Part shown: positions 1 to 5,481 of the stretch, piece after piece
Numbering within the stretch: the first letter of the stretch is position 1
Layout: each line of letters starts with the position of its first letter
DNA from: Bacteroidetes bacterium UBA7368
Lineage (GTDB): Bacteria; Bacteroidota; Rhodothermia; Rhodothermales; UBA10348
Assembly (NCBI GenBank): GCA_002469915.1
Contig: DKOG01000074.1
Location: 1-5,556 of the forward strand
DNA: 5,556 nucleotides
Reading direction: 5' to 3'
Made by a program: the position numbers and the translations under genes
Notes under the pieces: generated by a model
What the model saw: the letters and a program-made list of their open reading frames with translations, nothing else
Told to the model about the DNA's origin: nothing
Databases searched by the model: none

Positions 1-166
1 TGCCATCTTCAATATTGATAAACCGACGCACGTACCCTTTATCCAAGAGGATTTGGGTCATTGCTCGCTTCAACTTGGACGCTGGTATGTCAACGTGCCT
101 GTGAGCAGCACTTTGCGCATTGCGAATGCGCGTCAGGTAATCAGATACGGGATCTACTACATTCAT
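1..166 (-). CDS. rpsH: 30S ribosomal protein S8, N-terminal part (cut by window edge)
   Basis: S8 binds the central domain of 16S rRNA early in 30S assembly. In enterobacteria it also represses the spc operon by binding its mRNA. The visible part is 55 codons from an ATG whose first base is 166. It begins MNVVDPVSDYLTRIRNAQ, matching the S8 start pattern (DPxSDxLTRIRNA), and continues with a DIPASKLK segment and ILLDKGYVRRF, both typical of the S8 N-terminal domain. The frame is open to the window edge, so the C-terminal half lies outside. It is the last gene of the visible cluster, 73 bases after rpsN. The start is preceded by an A-rich stretch (GGATTAAAAA) rather than a clear Shine-Dalgarno. 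A second ATG four bases downstream is out of frame and meets TAG at once. The identification is secure from sequence and position. Confidence 0.96.
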   Translation of the reverse strand, partial: MNVVDPVSDYLTRIRNAQSAAHRHVDIPASKLKRAMTQILLDKGYVRRFINIEDG

Positions 167-191
167 TTTTTAATCCGTTTTGCAACCAGTT

Positions 192-206
192 CGCAGCATT
201 GCTACG
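192..206 (-). other. small inverted repeat in the rpsN-rpsH gap
   Basis: Read on the transcribed strand, CGTAGC and GCTGCG can pair around a 3-base AAT loop, giving 6 pairs including one G-U. It lies in the 73-base gap, the longest in the window, about 26 bases upstream of the S8 start. No T-run follows it, so it does not look like an intrinsic terminator. It may be chance; no function is claimed. Confidence 0.3.
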
Positions 207-239
207 CTTGGAGGCGTGAACAGGGGAAATTGGGCTGAT

Positions 240-509
240 TTACCAGCTTGCTTTTCTGATCCCTGGAATGAGTCCGGCTCTTGCCATGTCGCGAAACGCG
301 ATACGGCAAACTCCGAATTTGCGCAAATACCCACGGGATCTCCCCGTAAGCTGGCACCGATTGCGTATACGCACCGGGCTTGCATTGCGTGGAAGCTTTT
401 GTAGACCTTCCCAGTCTCCTGCAGCTTTGAGGGCGGCGCGACGTTCGGCATACAAAGCCACCGTACGTTTGCGCTTAACCTCTCTAGCTATCCAGCTTTT
501 CTTAGCCAT
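240..509 (-). CDS. rpsN: 30S ribosomal protein S14, zinc-independent long form
   Basis: S14 is a late-assembling protein of the 30S head, next to S3, S10 and S19. The product is 89 residues, the usual length of the long form. The family signature is at residues 49-76, including [18 protein letters not shown], and the protein ends in GIRKASW, as is typical. The paired CxxC zinc ligands of the short 61-residue form are absent; the two cysteines (52 and 68) do not form such a motif. This is therefore the zinc-independent type. The ATG at 507-509 lies 22 bases after the rplE stop and has no recognisable Shine-Dalgarno, so translation may be coupled to L5 or depend on an unstructured leader. The stop is TAA. 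Position between L5 and S8 is canonical for the spc operon. Confidence 0.98.
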   Translation of the reverse strand: MAKKSWIAREVKRKRTVALYAERRAALKAAGDWEGLQKLPRNASPVRIRNRCQLTGRSRGYLRKFGVCRIAFRDMARAGLIPGIRKASW

Positions 510-531
510 GCTAACAATTGTCTTTGGTTAA

Positions 532-1095
532 TTAGGCGTCGTCCCTGCGGACAAATGGCATGCCGAGCGCTTTCAGAAGAGCCAAAGCTTCTTCATCCGT
601 CCCAGCCGAAGTAACAAACGTCAGGTCAAGACCTGAAATCTGTCCAACAACGTCCACGTTAATCTCAGGGAAAACAATCTGCTCTTTTATTCCTAAGGAA
701 TAATTGCCACGACCATCGAAACTGCGATCCGGGATACCCCGAAAGTCACGTACGCGTGGTAGTGCCAATGTTATGAGCCGATCCATAAACTCGTACATCG
801 TTTCCCCCCGAAGGGTCACCGAAGTTCCGACAGGCATACCCTGACGAAGCTTAAAGTTTGAAACAGCCTTACGAGCCTTACGAACAACTGGGTGTTGACC
901 CGTGATTGTCCGAATTTCTGCTACAGCGTCATCAATAACTTTTTTGTTAGTGGCGGCTTCGCCGACACCTTTGTTGACGCTGATTTTGAGAAGGCGAGGC
1001 ACCTGCATAATATTCGAATACTCGAATTGCTTCATGAGCTCAGGAACGATCTCATCGTTGTATCGCGTCTTGAGTCTGGGTACGTAACCGTCCAT
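532..1095 (-). CDS. rplE: 50S ribosomal protein L5
   Basis: L5 binds 5S rRNA and helps anchor it in the central protuberance of the 50S subunit, contacting the P-site tRNA region. From the chosen ATG the protein has 187 residues, close to the usual 178-185. Residues 4-34 ([18 protein letters not shown] to QVPRLLKI) and the L5 signature around 35-47 ([13 protein letters not shown]) are clear. So are the [20 protein letters not shown] block (65-84) and a C-terminus with [20 protein letters not shown]. The frame stays open upstream to 1227, but that extension overlaps the end of rplX and reads nothing like L5, so I reject it. A GTG four codons upstream (1105-1107) is a possible alternative start. 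The AAGAAGAAA run just before the ATG may help ribosome binding. Confidence 0.97.
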   Translation of the reverse strand: MDGYVPRLKTRYNDEIVPELMKQFEYSNIMQVPRLLKISVNKGVGEAATNKKVIDDAVAEIRTITGQHPVVRKARKAVSNFKLRQGMPVGTSVTLRGETMYEFMDRLITLALPRVRDFRGIPDRSFDGRGNYSLGIKEQIVFPEINVDVVGQISGLDLTFVTSAGTDEEALALLKALGMPFVRRDDA

Positions 1096-1131
1096 TTTCT
1101 TCTTCACTGTAGTTGAGTTCACTGCTTTGAG

Positions 1132-1155
1132 CGAATTCCTGATTGGTAAAATTCG
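1132..1155 (-). other. inverted repeat in the rplX-rplE leader
   Basis: CGAATT and AATTCG form a 6-bp stem. Two further U-G pairs inside leave an 8-base loop (ACCAATCA). It lies in the 64-base gap between L24 and L5, about 36 bases before the L5 start. In enterobacteria the S8 repressor binds the mRNA at the start of rplE, so the location is suggestive. I do not recognise the S8-binding core here. It is AT-rich, so chance is plausible. Confidence 0.3.
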
Positions 1156-1159
1156 TTGA

Positions 1160-1516
1160 TCAGCTATCCAGCTCTTCACCGGTGGTCGCGGCGACGCGAA
1201 CCCAGCGAGAACGACCCGTTTCTGCATCTTCGATCTTCTTGCGGCCTACCCGTGTTGGGTCACCGTTTCCATCGAGAGGCATCACGTTGGATGCATGAAT
1301 AGCCATTTCCTGCTGGATACGACCACCCTGAGGATAAAGCTGATTGGGGCGAGTGTGGCGCAAGCGCACATTCACTCCTTCAATAATGATGCGTTCTTTC
1401 TCTGGATACACGCGAAGGACTTTCCCTTCTTTTCCGCGGTCGTTTCCAGACATCACACGCACCATATCACCCTTACGGATGTGAAGCTTTTTTTGCTTGT
1501 TGTTGCTTCGAGGCAT
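1160..1516 (-). CDS. rplX: 50S ribosomal protein L24
   Basis: L24 is an early assembly-initiator protein that binds 23S rRNA domain I near the exit-tunnel mouth. The product is 118 residues, somewhat longer than the roughly 104 of E. coli. Residues 12-49 hold the KOW-type SH3 barrel: [20 protein letters not shown], then [19 protein letters not shown]. The RHTRPN segment (54-59) and the [15 protein letters not shown] block (68-82) are also typical. The extra length lies in a basic then acidic C-terminus ending TTGEELDS. The ATG start at 1514-1516 fits the family start (MPR...KLHIRKGD). It is preceded by a purine-rich AAAGAGAA stretch and, further up, by a hairpin. The stop is TGA. It sits in the canonical place between L14 and L5. 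Confidence 0.98.
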   Translation of the reverse strand: MPRSNNKQKKLHIRKGDMVRVMSGNDRGKEGKVLRVYPEKERIIIEGVNVRLRHTRPNQLYPQGGRIQQEMAIHASNVMPLDGNGDPTRVGRKKIEDAETGRSRWVRVAATTGEELDS

Positions 1517-1533
1517 AGGACTTCTCTTTCTGT
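1517..1533 (-). promoter_or_regulatory. purine-rich ribosome-binding leader of rplX
   Basis: The 17 bases before the ATG read ACAGAAAGAGAA followed by GTCCT. AGAAAGAG resembles the 5' part of an extended Shine-Dalgarno, although the GGAGG core is missing. The same 12-base pattern at the same 5-base spacing precedes rplP and rpsC. That supports a real translation signal and this start codon. Confidence 0.55.
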
Positions 1534-1553
1534 ATTACCCGAAAACGGGCAAT
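1534..1553 (-). other. hairpin in the rplN-rplX gap
   Basis: On the transcribed strand ATTGCCCG and CGGGTAAT can form an 8-bp stem, including one G-U pair, around a TTTT loop. The stem ends directly where the purine-rich leader of rplX begins. A purine-rich stretch rather than a T-run follows, so it is not a standard terminator. It could isolate the ribosome-binding site, protect mRNA ends or bind a protein; these are inferences only. Confidence 0.5.
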
Positions 1554-1573
1554 TCGTCATCAAATTTGGTTTG

Positions 1574-1942
1574 CTACAGTACTTCCGGAGCCAGGGATAC
1601 AATGCGCATGAACTGCCTATCGCGCAGCTCACGTGCAACCGGGCCGAAGATTCGCGTTCCGCGAGGCTCGCCCTGAGCGTTCAGCAGCACTGCTGCATTC
1701 TCATCAAACCGGATGTATGAACCATCCGGACGGCGATATTCTTTTCTGGTGCGTACGACGACGGCACGGGATACATCACCTTTCTTGACGTTCCCACCAG
1801 GGATAGCTGATTTGACCGAAACGACGATCGTATCACCTACACTTGCATACCGACGCTTACTTCCGCCGAGTACCCTAATACAGAGCACTTCTTTGGCACC
1901 GCTGTTGTCGGCAACTTTTAGTCTTGATTCTTGCTGGATCAT
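1574..1942 (-). CDS. rplN: 50S ribosomal protein L14
   Basis: L14 sits at the 50S interface, contacts 16S rRNA helix 14 in a bridge to the 30S, and lies next to L19. The 122 residues match the family's nearly invariant length. The start [18 protein letters not shown] is classic. The signature runs through residues 54-86: [19 protein letters not shown], then [15 protein letters not shown]. The C-terminus [14 protein letters not shown]...[12 protein letters not shown] is typical too. ATG at 1940-1942, stop TAG. In E. coli this gene opens the spc operon. Here it follows rpsQ after 58 bases with no clear promoter or terminator between them, so the S10 and spc parts are probably read through. No Shine-Dalgarno is visible in the A/T-rich leader. 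Confidence 0.99.
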   Translation of the reverse strand: MIQQESRLKVADNSGAKEVLCIRVLGGSKRRYASVGDTIVVSVKSAIPGGNVKKGDVSRAVVVRTRKEYRRPDGSYIRFDENAAVLLNAQGEPRGTRIFGPVARELRDRQFMRIVSLAPEVL

Positions 1943-1959
1943 TAATTTGCTCGATTAAC

Positions 1960-1977
1960 ACCTGCTTTAATACAGGT
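1960..1977 (-). other. short inverted repeat at the S10/spc junction (rpsQ-rplN gap)
   Basis: ACCTG and CAGGT pair around an 8-base loop, with one possible extra wobble pair outside. This is the junction where E. coli separates the S10 and spc operons. The stem is short and no T-run follows in the direction of transcription, so I do not call it a terminator. Confidence 0.3.
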
Positions 1978-2000
1978 ACTATTGATGAACAACGTGCCGA

Positions 2001-2258
2001 TTACTTGGCGCGCTCCACGACTTCAATAAGACGCCAGCGCTTGTTTTTACTAAGCGGGCGAGTTTCCATGATGCGGACGGTGTCTCCTTCACCCGCGTCA
2101 TTATTTTCATCGTGGGCCATATGCTTGGACGTCTTCTTGACGAACTTGCCGTACATCGGGTGTTTCATCCGACGCTCAATGGCTACGGTAATGCTCTTGT
2201 CCATCTTGCTGCTAACAACAAGACCAACTCTTTCTTTACGTGCGCTTCTAGTTTCCAT
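2001..2258 (-). CDS. rpsQ: 30S ribosomal protein S17
   Basis: S17 is a primary binder of the 16S rRNA 5' domain, with an OB fold. From the ATG at 2256-2258 the product is 85 residues, the usual length in Bacteroidota. It begins [20 protein letters not shown] and contains the [12 protein letters not shown] segment (32-43) and the S17 signature [14 protein letters not shown] (58-71), then ends [13 protein letters not shown]. The open frame extends upstream through another ATG three codons earlier (2265-2267) to a TTG at 2298-2300. The residues added there do not look like S17, and that region carries an 8-bp inverted repeat. I therefore prefer the 85-residue form, with the ATG at 2265-2267 as the only serious rival. 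There is no clear Shine-Dalgarno. Stop TAA. In the classical layout this is the last S10-operon gene. Confidence 0.96.
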   Translation of the reverse strand: METRSARKERVGLVVSSKMDKSITVAIERRMKHPMYGKFVKKTSKHMAHDENNDAGEGDTVRIMETRPLSKNKRWRLIEVVERAK

Positions 2259-2271
2259 AATTCTCATAGGC

Positions 2272-2300
2272 TTGGTGAGCCGTGTTCCGTTCCTCACCAA
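2272..2300 (-). other. 8-bp perfect inverted repeat before rpsQ
   Basis: TTGGTGAG and CTCACCAA form a perfect 8-bp stem with a 13-base loop in the 61-base gap between L29 and S17. It ends 13 bases upstream of the chosen S17 ATG. It is the longest perfect stem I found between genes here. The bases after it (GCCTATGAGAATT) contain no T-run, so a terminator is unlikely. An mRNA structure affecting S17 translation, RNA stability or protein binding is possible but unproven. Confidence 0.55.
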
Positions 2301-2319
2301 CTACCATTTGTTGTTTAAT

Positions 2320-2520
2320 TCAGGCTTCAGTTTCGACGGCCTTCTCACGAAGGATCGTCTCCAACTGAGCAATAAAACGACGTTTGTCGCGCAAAATCAT
2401 AGGATTCTGCAGATCTGCAATCGCATGCTGAAACGTCAGATGCGAAAGCTGCTCTTTTTCTTCTGTGATCTGTTTGCGGATTTCGTCCGCTTCGAGTTCA
2501 CGAATTTCCTTGGCCTTCAT
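2320..2520 (-). CDS. rpmC: 50S ribosomal protein L29
   Basis: L29 is a small helical protein at the rim of the exit tunnel, beside L23, where it helps form the docking area for nascent-chain factors. The 66 residues match the usual 60-70. The start MKAKEIRELEADEIRKQI and the middle EKEQLSHLTFQHAIADLQNP (22-40) followed by LRDKRRFIAQLETILRE are typical of the two long antiparallel helices. The R-RRxIAxxxTxLRE pattern of the family signature falls near residues 44-59. The ATG at 2518-2520 lies only 8 bases after the L16 stop, so the two are probably translationally coupled. AAGAAG lies just upstream as a weak ribosome-binding element. Stop TGA. Confidence 0.97.
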   Translation of the reverse strand: MKAKEIRELEADEIRKQITEEKEQLSHLTFQHAIADLQNPMILRDKRRFIAQLETILREKAVETEA

Positions 2521-2528
2521 AGGTCTTC

Positions 2529-2951
2529 TTAAGCTTTATAGTCAGGTCGAACAACGACCTTGGTTTTGATCGGGAGTTTCTGCTGGGCCCGACGCATGGC
2601 TTCTTTGGCCAGGTCCAGGTCGATTCCACCACCAACTTCAAACATGATTCGCCCAGGACGAACAACAGCTACCCAAAATTCTGGGGCACCCTTACCTTTA
2701 CCCATGCGGGTTTCGGCAGGCTTCTTCGTCATAGGTTTGTCTGGAAAAATGCGAATCCAAACTTGACCGGCACGTTTCAAATGACGTGTCATGGCGATAC
2801 GGGCGGCTTCGATCTGACGGCTTGAAATCCGACCAGTTTCGATAGCTTTGATTCCGAAATCACCGAAGTCTACACGAGTCCCGCGCTGGGCGTTACCCTT
2901 GATCCGACCTTTCTGTACGCGGCGGCGCTTTACGCGCTTTGGCATTAACAT
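2529..2951 (-). CDS. rplP: 50S ribosomal protein L16
   Basis: L16 is a late-assembling 50S protein that binds 23S and 5S rRNA near the A-site tRNA and helps form the peptidyl-transferase region. The 140 residues fit the family (about 136-141). Visible blocks are [19 protein letters not shown] (1-19), [20 protein letters not shown] (41-60), the [19 protein letters not shown] signature (70-88), and the end [11 protein letters not shown] (125-135). The first ATG (2949-2951) is chosen because the family almost always starts MLxPKR; a second ATG two codons on would cut that motif. A good purine-rich leader containing GAGGAAG precedes it. The stop is TAA. It sits in the canonical place between S3 and L29. 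Confidence 0.98.
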   Translation of the reverse strand: MLMPKRVKRRRVQKGRIKGNAQRGTRVDFGDFGIKAIETGRISSRQIEAARIAMTRHLKRAGQVWIRIFPDKPMTKKPAETRMGKGKGAPEFWVAVVRPGRIMFEVGGGIDLDLAKEAMRRAQQKLPIKTKVVVRPDYKA

Positions 2952-2968
2952 GATGCTTCCTCTTCTGT
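2952..2968 (-). promoter_or_regulatory. ribosome-binding leader of rplP
   Basis: ACAGAAGAGGAA lies exactly 5 bases before the ATG. GAGG within it is the best Shine-Dalgarno core in the window, and it supports the first of the two closely spaced ATGs as the L16 start. Ten of its 12 bases match the rplX leader and 11 match the rpsC leader, at equal spacing. Confidence 0.65.
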
Positions 2969-2973
2969 TGTGT

Positions 2974-2987
2974 CCGGCAATCGCCGG
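2974..2987 (-). other. GC-rich short hairpin in the rpsC-rplP gap
   Basis: CCGGC and GCCGG form a 5-bp all-GC stem with a GATT tetraloop, 5 bases upstream of the purine-rich rplP leader. The arrangement of hairpin then purine leader then ATG resembles that of rplX. No T-run follows. Confidence 0.4.
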
Positions 2988-3014
2988 CGCTCAATAGAAA
3001 CGTTATTCGTTTAT

Positions 3015-3839
3015 TTATCGACGACCACCGCCGCCTTGTCCACCACGGCCACTGCCGCCCCGTCCACCACGACCACCTTGACCGCCGCGACCACCCTGGC
3101 CTCCGCGACCACCGCGAGAATCCTCACGACGACCACGACGACCACGACCGCGTTCTGGCTCCATTTGTTGCATCTGCTGACGCTGCGCCTGGACATTAGG
3201 GCTGAGGTCTGGCTTTCCAAGGATTTCACCACGGTAGATCCAGACTTTTACGCCTGTAGTACCATAAATGGTGAAAGCCGTAGCCGTTGAATAGTCTATA
3301 TCCGCACGGATGGTGTGCAATGGCACACGACCCTCGAGATACTGCTCGGTCCGGTCCATTTCAGCGCCACCAAGGCGACCGCTGAGTTTGATACGGATTC
3401 CTTCAGCACCCATACGCATTGAAGCTGTAATAGCTTGCTTCATTGCGCGACGGAACGAAACACGTCCTTCCATCTGCTGAGCGATATTCTGAGCAACGAG
3501 ACTGGCATCCAATTCGGGACGTTTGATCTCATTAATGTTGATCTGGATATCTTTGCTGGTGAGCTTTTTTATCTCCTCGCGAAGCTTTTCCACTTCAGTA
3601 CCACCACGGCCGATGATAACACCGGGACGTGACGTCTGAAGCGTCAGAATTACCCTCTTCGGCGTGCGCTCAATGATCACACGACTCAGACCTGCTCGTT
3701 TAAGGCGAGCAGACAGGTATTTACGAATCTCATCGTCTTCGATGAGCTTCTCTGAAAAATCCTTTGTGGCGAACCAGTTGGAATCCCAACCTCGGATTAT
3801 GCCAAGGCGAAAGCCAATTGGATGCGTTTTCTGACCCAT
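3015..3839 (-). CDS. rpsC: 30S ribosomal protein S3 with RGG-repeat C-terminal tail
   Basis: S3 is in the 30S head at the mRNA entry channel and takes part in the helicase-like unwinding of incoming mRNA. Residues 1-210 are a normal S3. The start is [20 protein letters not shown], a KH type II domain carries GVIIGRGG (73-80, GxxG at 77-80), and the C-terminal domain has [15 protein letters not shown] (123-137) and the signature [20 protein letters not shown] (154-173). It closes with [16 protein letters not shown] (192-207). After that comes a tail of about 65 residues: a Gln/Met stretch ([10 protein letters not shown], 217-226), an Arg-rich linker, and nine RGG or QGG triads at 242-270. The total of 274 residues exceeds the 233 of E. 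coli. The ATG at 3837-3839 gives the family start. Stop TAA. Confidence 0.98.
   Translation of the reverse strand: MGQKTHPIGFRLGIIRGWDSNWFATKDFSEKLIEDDEIRKYLSARLKRAGLSRVIIERTPKRVILTLQTSRPGVIIGRGGTEVEKLREEIKKLTSKDIQININEIKRPELDASLVAQNIAQQMEGRVSFRRAMKQAITASMRMGAEGIRIKLSGRLGGAEMDRTEQYLEGRVPLHTIRADIDYSTATAFTIYGTTGVKVWIYRGEILGKPDLSPNVQAQRQQMQQMEPERGRGRRGRREDSRGGRGGQGGRGGQGGRGGRGGSGRGGQGGGGRR
3030..3116 (-). repeat. imperfect 9-base repeat encoding RGG/QGG triads in the S3 tail
   Basis: This codes for residues 242-270 of S3: six RGG and three QGG triads, with one SG interruption. The DNA unit is roughly CGT/CAA followed by two glycine codons, with varied third positions. The repeat is therefore better kept in protein than in DNA, which suggests selection on the amino acids rather than recent slippage. 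The G-rich coding strand makes the plus-strand complement C-rich and creates spurious Thr- and Val-rich frames here. Confidence 0.9.
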
Positions 3840-3856
3840 TACGGTTTCTCTTCTGT
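3840..3856 (-). promoter_or_regulatory. purine-rich ribosome-binding leader of rpsC
   Basis: ACAGAAGAGAAA lies 5 bases before the S3 ATG. It is almost identical to the rplP leader and has the same spacing. It lacks a full GGAGG core, but its AGAAGAG purine run is a plausible ribosome-binding element. Confidence 0.55.
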
Positions 3857-3876
3857 CAGGGTGTTTCTACTTAATG

Positions 3877-4281
3877 CTATGCTTCAGCTTCTGCGGCGTC
3901 GAGTTCAACCTCGACGGTCTCAGATGCCTGATCGGCTGCATTCGGATTCATTACAACAACGGTCAGATGACACGTTCTCTTCAGAATCGGATGCGCTCGT
4001 CCACGTGAAACGGGACGAAACCGTTTGAATGCAGGACCTTCATCGACGCGAATTTCGCTTACGATGAGCTCCTCCTCGTCCACACGCTCCTCCTTATTCT
4101 TGTCGATAAGGTTGTGCACTGCGGATAGGATCGTCAACTTGACGATGCGAGTAACTTTCTGCGGGAGAAAGTTAAGAATATCGAGCGCTTCAGGCACCCG
4201 CTTTCCACGAACCACGTTTACCACGGTCCGCATCTTGCGGGGTGAACTCCTAATATGTTTGCGAACAGCTCTTGCTTCCAT
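3877..4281 (-). CDS. rplV: 50S ribosomal protein L22
   Basis: L22 binds 23S rRNA early in assembly and extends a long beta hairpin into the exit tunnel, where changes can affect macrolide sensitivity. The 134 residues exceed the E. coli 110. The globular part runs MEARAVRKHIRSSPRKMRTV, VNVVRGKRVPEALDIL, then LTILSAVHNLIDKNKEE (49-65). The hairpin is at about 79-110 with VDEGPAFKRFRPVSRGRAHP followed by ILKRTCHLTVVV. The usual KRFRPRARGRA appears here as KRFRPVSRGRA, an ordinary variation near the loop. The extra length is an acidic C-terminal tail (ETVEVELDAAEAEA). ATG at 4279-4281, preceded by a weak AGAGA. Stop TAG. It lies between S19 and S3, as in the canonical S10 operon. Confidence 0.98.
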   Translation of the reverse strand: MEARAVRKHIRSSPRKMRTVVNVVRGKRVPEALDILNFLPQKVTRIVKLTILSAVHNLIDKNKEERVDEEELIVSEIRVDEGPAFKRFRPVSRGRAHPILKRTCHLTVVVMNPNAADQASETVEVELDAAEAEA

Positions 4282-4294
4282 GATCTCTATTCAG

Positions 4295-4325
4295 TTGTCT
4301 ATGTACCGGTTACGGTGTGCGACAA
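4295..4325 (-). other. two-tier inverted repeat in the rpsS-rplV gap
   Basis: An outer 5-bp stem (TTGTC with GACAA) encloses an inner 4-bp stem (ACCG with CGGT, TAAC loop on the transcribed strand), separated by an internal loop. It fills most of the 52-base gap between S19 and L22. Both stems are short, and a T-run lies before rather than after the structure in the transcription direction, so this is not a terminator. Chance is a real possibility. Confidence 0.3.
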
Positions 4326-4333
4326 AAACGTTA

Positions 4334-4615
4334 TTAACGTCCTCTTCGGTCTTTCGACGTTCCGGCGTGCCCGCGATAAACGCGAGTTGGAGAAAACTCC
4401 CCGAGACGATGTCCAACCATGTTTTCCGTGATGTAAACCGGTACAAATTGTTTACCGTTATGAACGGCGAACGTATGCCCGACAAATTCCGGGGTAATCA
4501 TCGAGGCACGGCTCCAGGTTTTAACAACCTTTTTCTTGCCAGTCTCGTTGAGTGCATCCACTTTCTTTTGCAGTTTGAAATGGATGAAAGGACCTTTTTT
4601 AAGTGACCGAGCCAT
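4334..4615 (-). CDS. rpsS: 30S ribosomal protein S19
   Basis: S19 lies in the 30S head with S13, close to the A-site tRNA and bridges to the 50S. The product is 93 residues, as usual (about 92). It starts [19 protein letters not shown], and the signature covers residues 49-77 ([20 protein letters not shown], then [15 protein letters not shown]). It ends in a basic tail SKDRRGR. The common KTWSRRS motif reads KTWSRAS here (Ala at residue 37), a small departure. The ATG is separated from the L2 stop by only 3 bases, so translation is probably coupled to L2; the AAGAAG at the end of rplB may serve as its ribosome-binding element. Stop TAA. Confidence 0.98.
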   Translation of the reverse strand: MARSLKKGPFIHFKLQKKVDALNETGKKKVVKTWSRASMITPEFVGHTFAVHNGKQFVPVYITENMVGHRLGEFSPTRVYRGHAGTSKDRRGR

Positions 4616-4618
4616 ACT

Positions 4619-5446
4619 TTATTTCTTCTTGCGACCGCGTACGATGTACTTGTCGGACTGGTTTTTCTTTTTCCGTGTCTTGAAGCCTTTTGCAGGAACT
4701 CCGGTAGGAGATCTTGGATGACCACCTGACGATTTTCCTTCCCCACCACCCATCGGGTGATCAACCGGGTTCATCGCTACACCACGTGTTTTCGGACGGA
4801 TACCCATCCAGCGGCTGCGACCGGCTTTCCCGATTTCGATGTTCATGTGATCCGGATTGGACGTTGTACCAATAGTGGCAGTACATGCTACCGGAACCAT
4901 CCGAGTTTCGTGGGAAGGCAGGCGAAGAATCGCATACTTTCCTTCACGAGCAGTTAGCTGAGCGTACGTCCCTGCGGAACGTGCCATCTGAGCTCCCTTA
5001 CCCGGCTTCATTTCAATGGCGTGAACGTATGAACCAACCGGAATCTTCGACAAAGGCAGGCAATTACCTGCATCTGGAGACGCGTTAGGTCCATTTTCAA
5101 CCATCTGACCCACCGTAATTTCGTTGGGGGCAACGATGTAGCGCTTCTCTCCATCGGCATACACCAAAAGAGCGATACGCGCCGAACGGTTTGGATCGTA
5201 TTCAATACTCGCAACTTTGGCAGGAATACCCACCTTGTTTCGCTTGAAATCGATGACTCGGTAACGGCGCTTGTGACCACCGCCCTTGTGCCGAACCATG
5301 ATGCGGCCCGTATTATTACGGCCGGCTTTTTTACTCAGAGGAGCGAGCAGGCTTTTTTCCGGAGACGATTTTGTAATCGTCTCAAAGGCGGAAACAGAGC
5401 GCTGACGCTGCCCAGGAGTATTCGGTTTTAATTTTTTGATCGCCAT
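4619..5446 (-). CDS. rplB: 50S ribosomal protein L2
   Basis: L2 is one of the most conserved 50S proteins. It is needed for subunit joining and for peptidyl-transferase activity near 23S rRNA. The 275 residues match the family (about 273-277). The N-terminus [20 protein letters not shown] and [19 protein letters not shown] (29-47) have Bacteroidota/FCB character. [11 protein letters not shown] (53-63), the OB-fold core and SH3-like domain follow. The signature [20 protein letters not shown] (225-244) keeps the key histidine at 230, equivalent to E. coli His229. The protein ends in a very basic GRKKK. The ATG at 5444-5446 gives the family start; no Shine-Dalgarno is visible in the leader. Stop TAA. 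It lies 36 bases after rplW. Confidence 0.99.
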   Translation of the reverse strand: MAIKKLKPNTPGQRQRSVSAFETITKSSPEKSLLAPLSKKAGRNNTGRIMVRHKGGGHKRRYRVIDFKRNKVGIPAKVASIEYDPNRSARIALLVYADGEKRYIVAPNEITVGQMVENGPNASPDAGNCLPLSKIPVGSYVHAIEMKPGKGAQMARSAGTYAQLTAREGKYAILRLPSHETRMVPVACTATIGTTSNPDHMNIEIGKAGRSRWMGIRPKTRGVAMNPVDHPMGGGEGKSSGGHPRSPTGVPAKGFKTRKKKNQSDKYIVRGRKKK

Positions 5447-5466
5447 GATTTTGTCGTAGGTAGATC

Positions 5467-5481
5467 CGGGTATATTACCCG
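5467..5481 (-). other. small hairpin between rplW and rplB
   Basis: CGGGTA and TACCCG form a perfect 6-bp stem around an ATA loop, starting one base after the L23 stop codon. No T-run follows, so read-through into L2 is expected. Its left arm CGGGTAATA is also found in the right arm and flank of the hairpin before rplX, which may be coincidence. Confidence 0.4.

Noticed and set aside
240..509. Zinc-binding S14 form
   Set aside because: The paired CxxC motifs are absent and the length is 89 residues, so this is the zinc-independent form.
1096..1227. Upstream extension of L5 to a 231-residue protein starting inside rplX
   Set aside because: The added 44 residues overlap the end of rplX, do not resemble L5, and L5 already has its normal start [12 protein letters not shown] at 1095.
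1943..2000. Promoter or terminator separating the S10 and spc operons
   Set aside because: TTGTTC and TATTAA occur but only 14 bases apart, which is too short. No Bacteroidota-type promoter pair or stem plus T-run is visible.
2259..2300. Upstream extension of S17 to 99 residues
   Set aside because: The extension starts at TTG, adds sequence not typical of S17 and crosses a perfect 8-bp inverted repeat; the 85-residue form matches the family.
1924..2532. Plus-strand frame of about 200 residues
   Set aside because: It lies antisense to rplN, rpsQ and rpmC, all of which are certain; its hydrophobic look is a by-product of antisense reading.
3011..3232. Minus-strand Val-rich frame overlapping the S3 tail
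   Set aside because: It is an alternative reading frame of the same repeat. No slippery site or stop context suggests programmed frameshifting, and the S3 frame itself continues cleanly to a stop.
2970..3290. Plus-strand Thr/Ala-rich frame
   Set aside because: It is the complement of the Gly/Arg-rich S3 tail; its low complexity comes from the RGG codons and it has no homology features of its own.
4025..4606. Plus-strand frame of about 190 residues
   Set aside because: It is antisense to rplV and rpsS, shows no recognisable domain and is Ser/Thr/Leu/Arg-rich as expected of a shadow frame.
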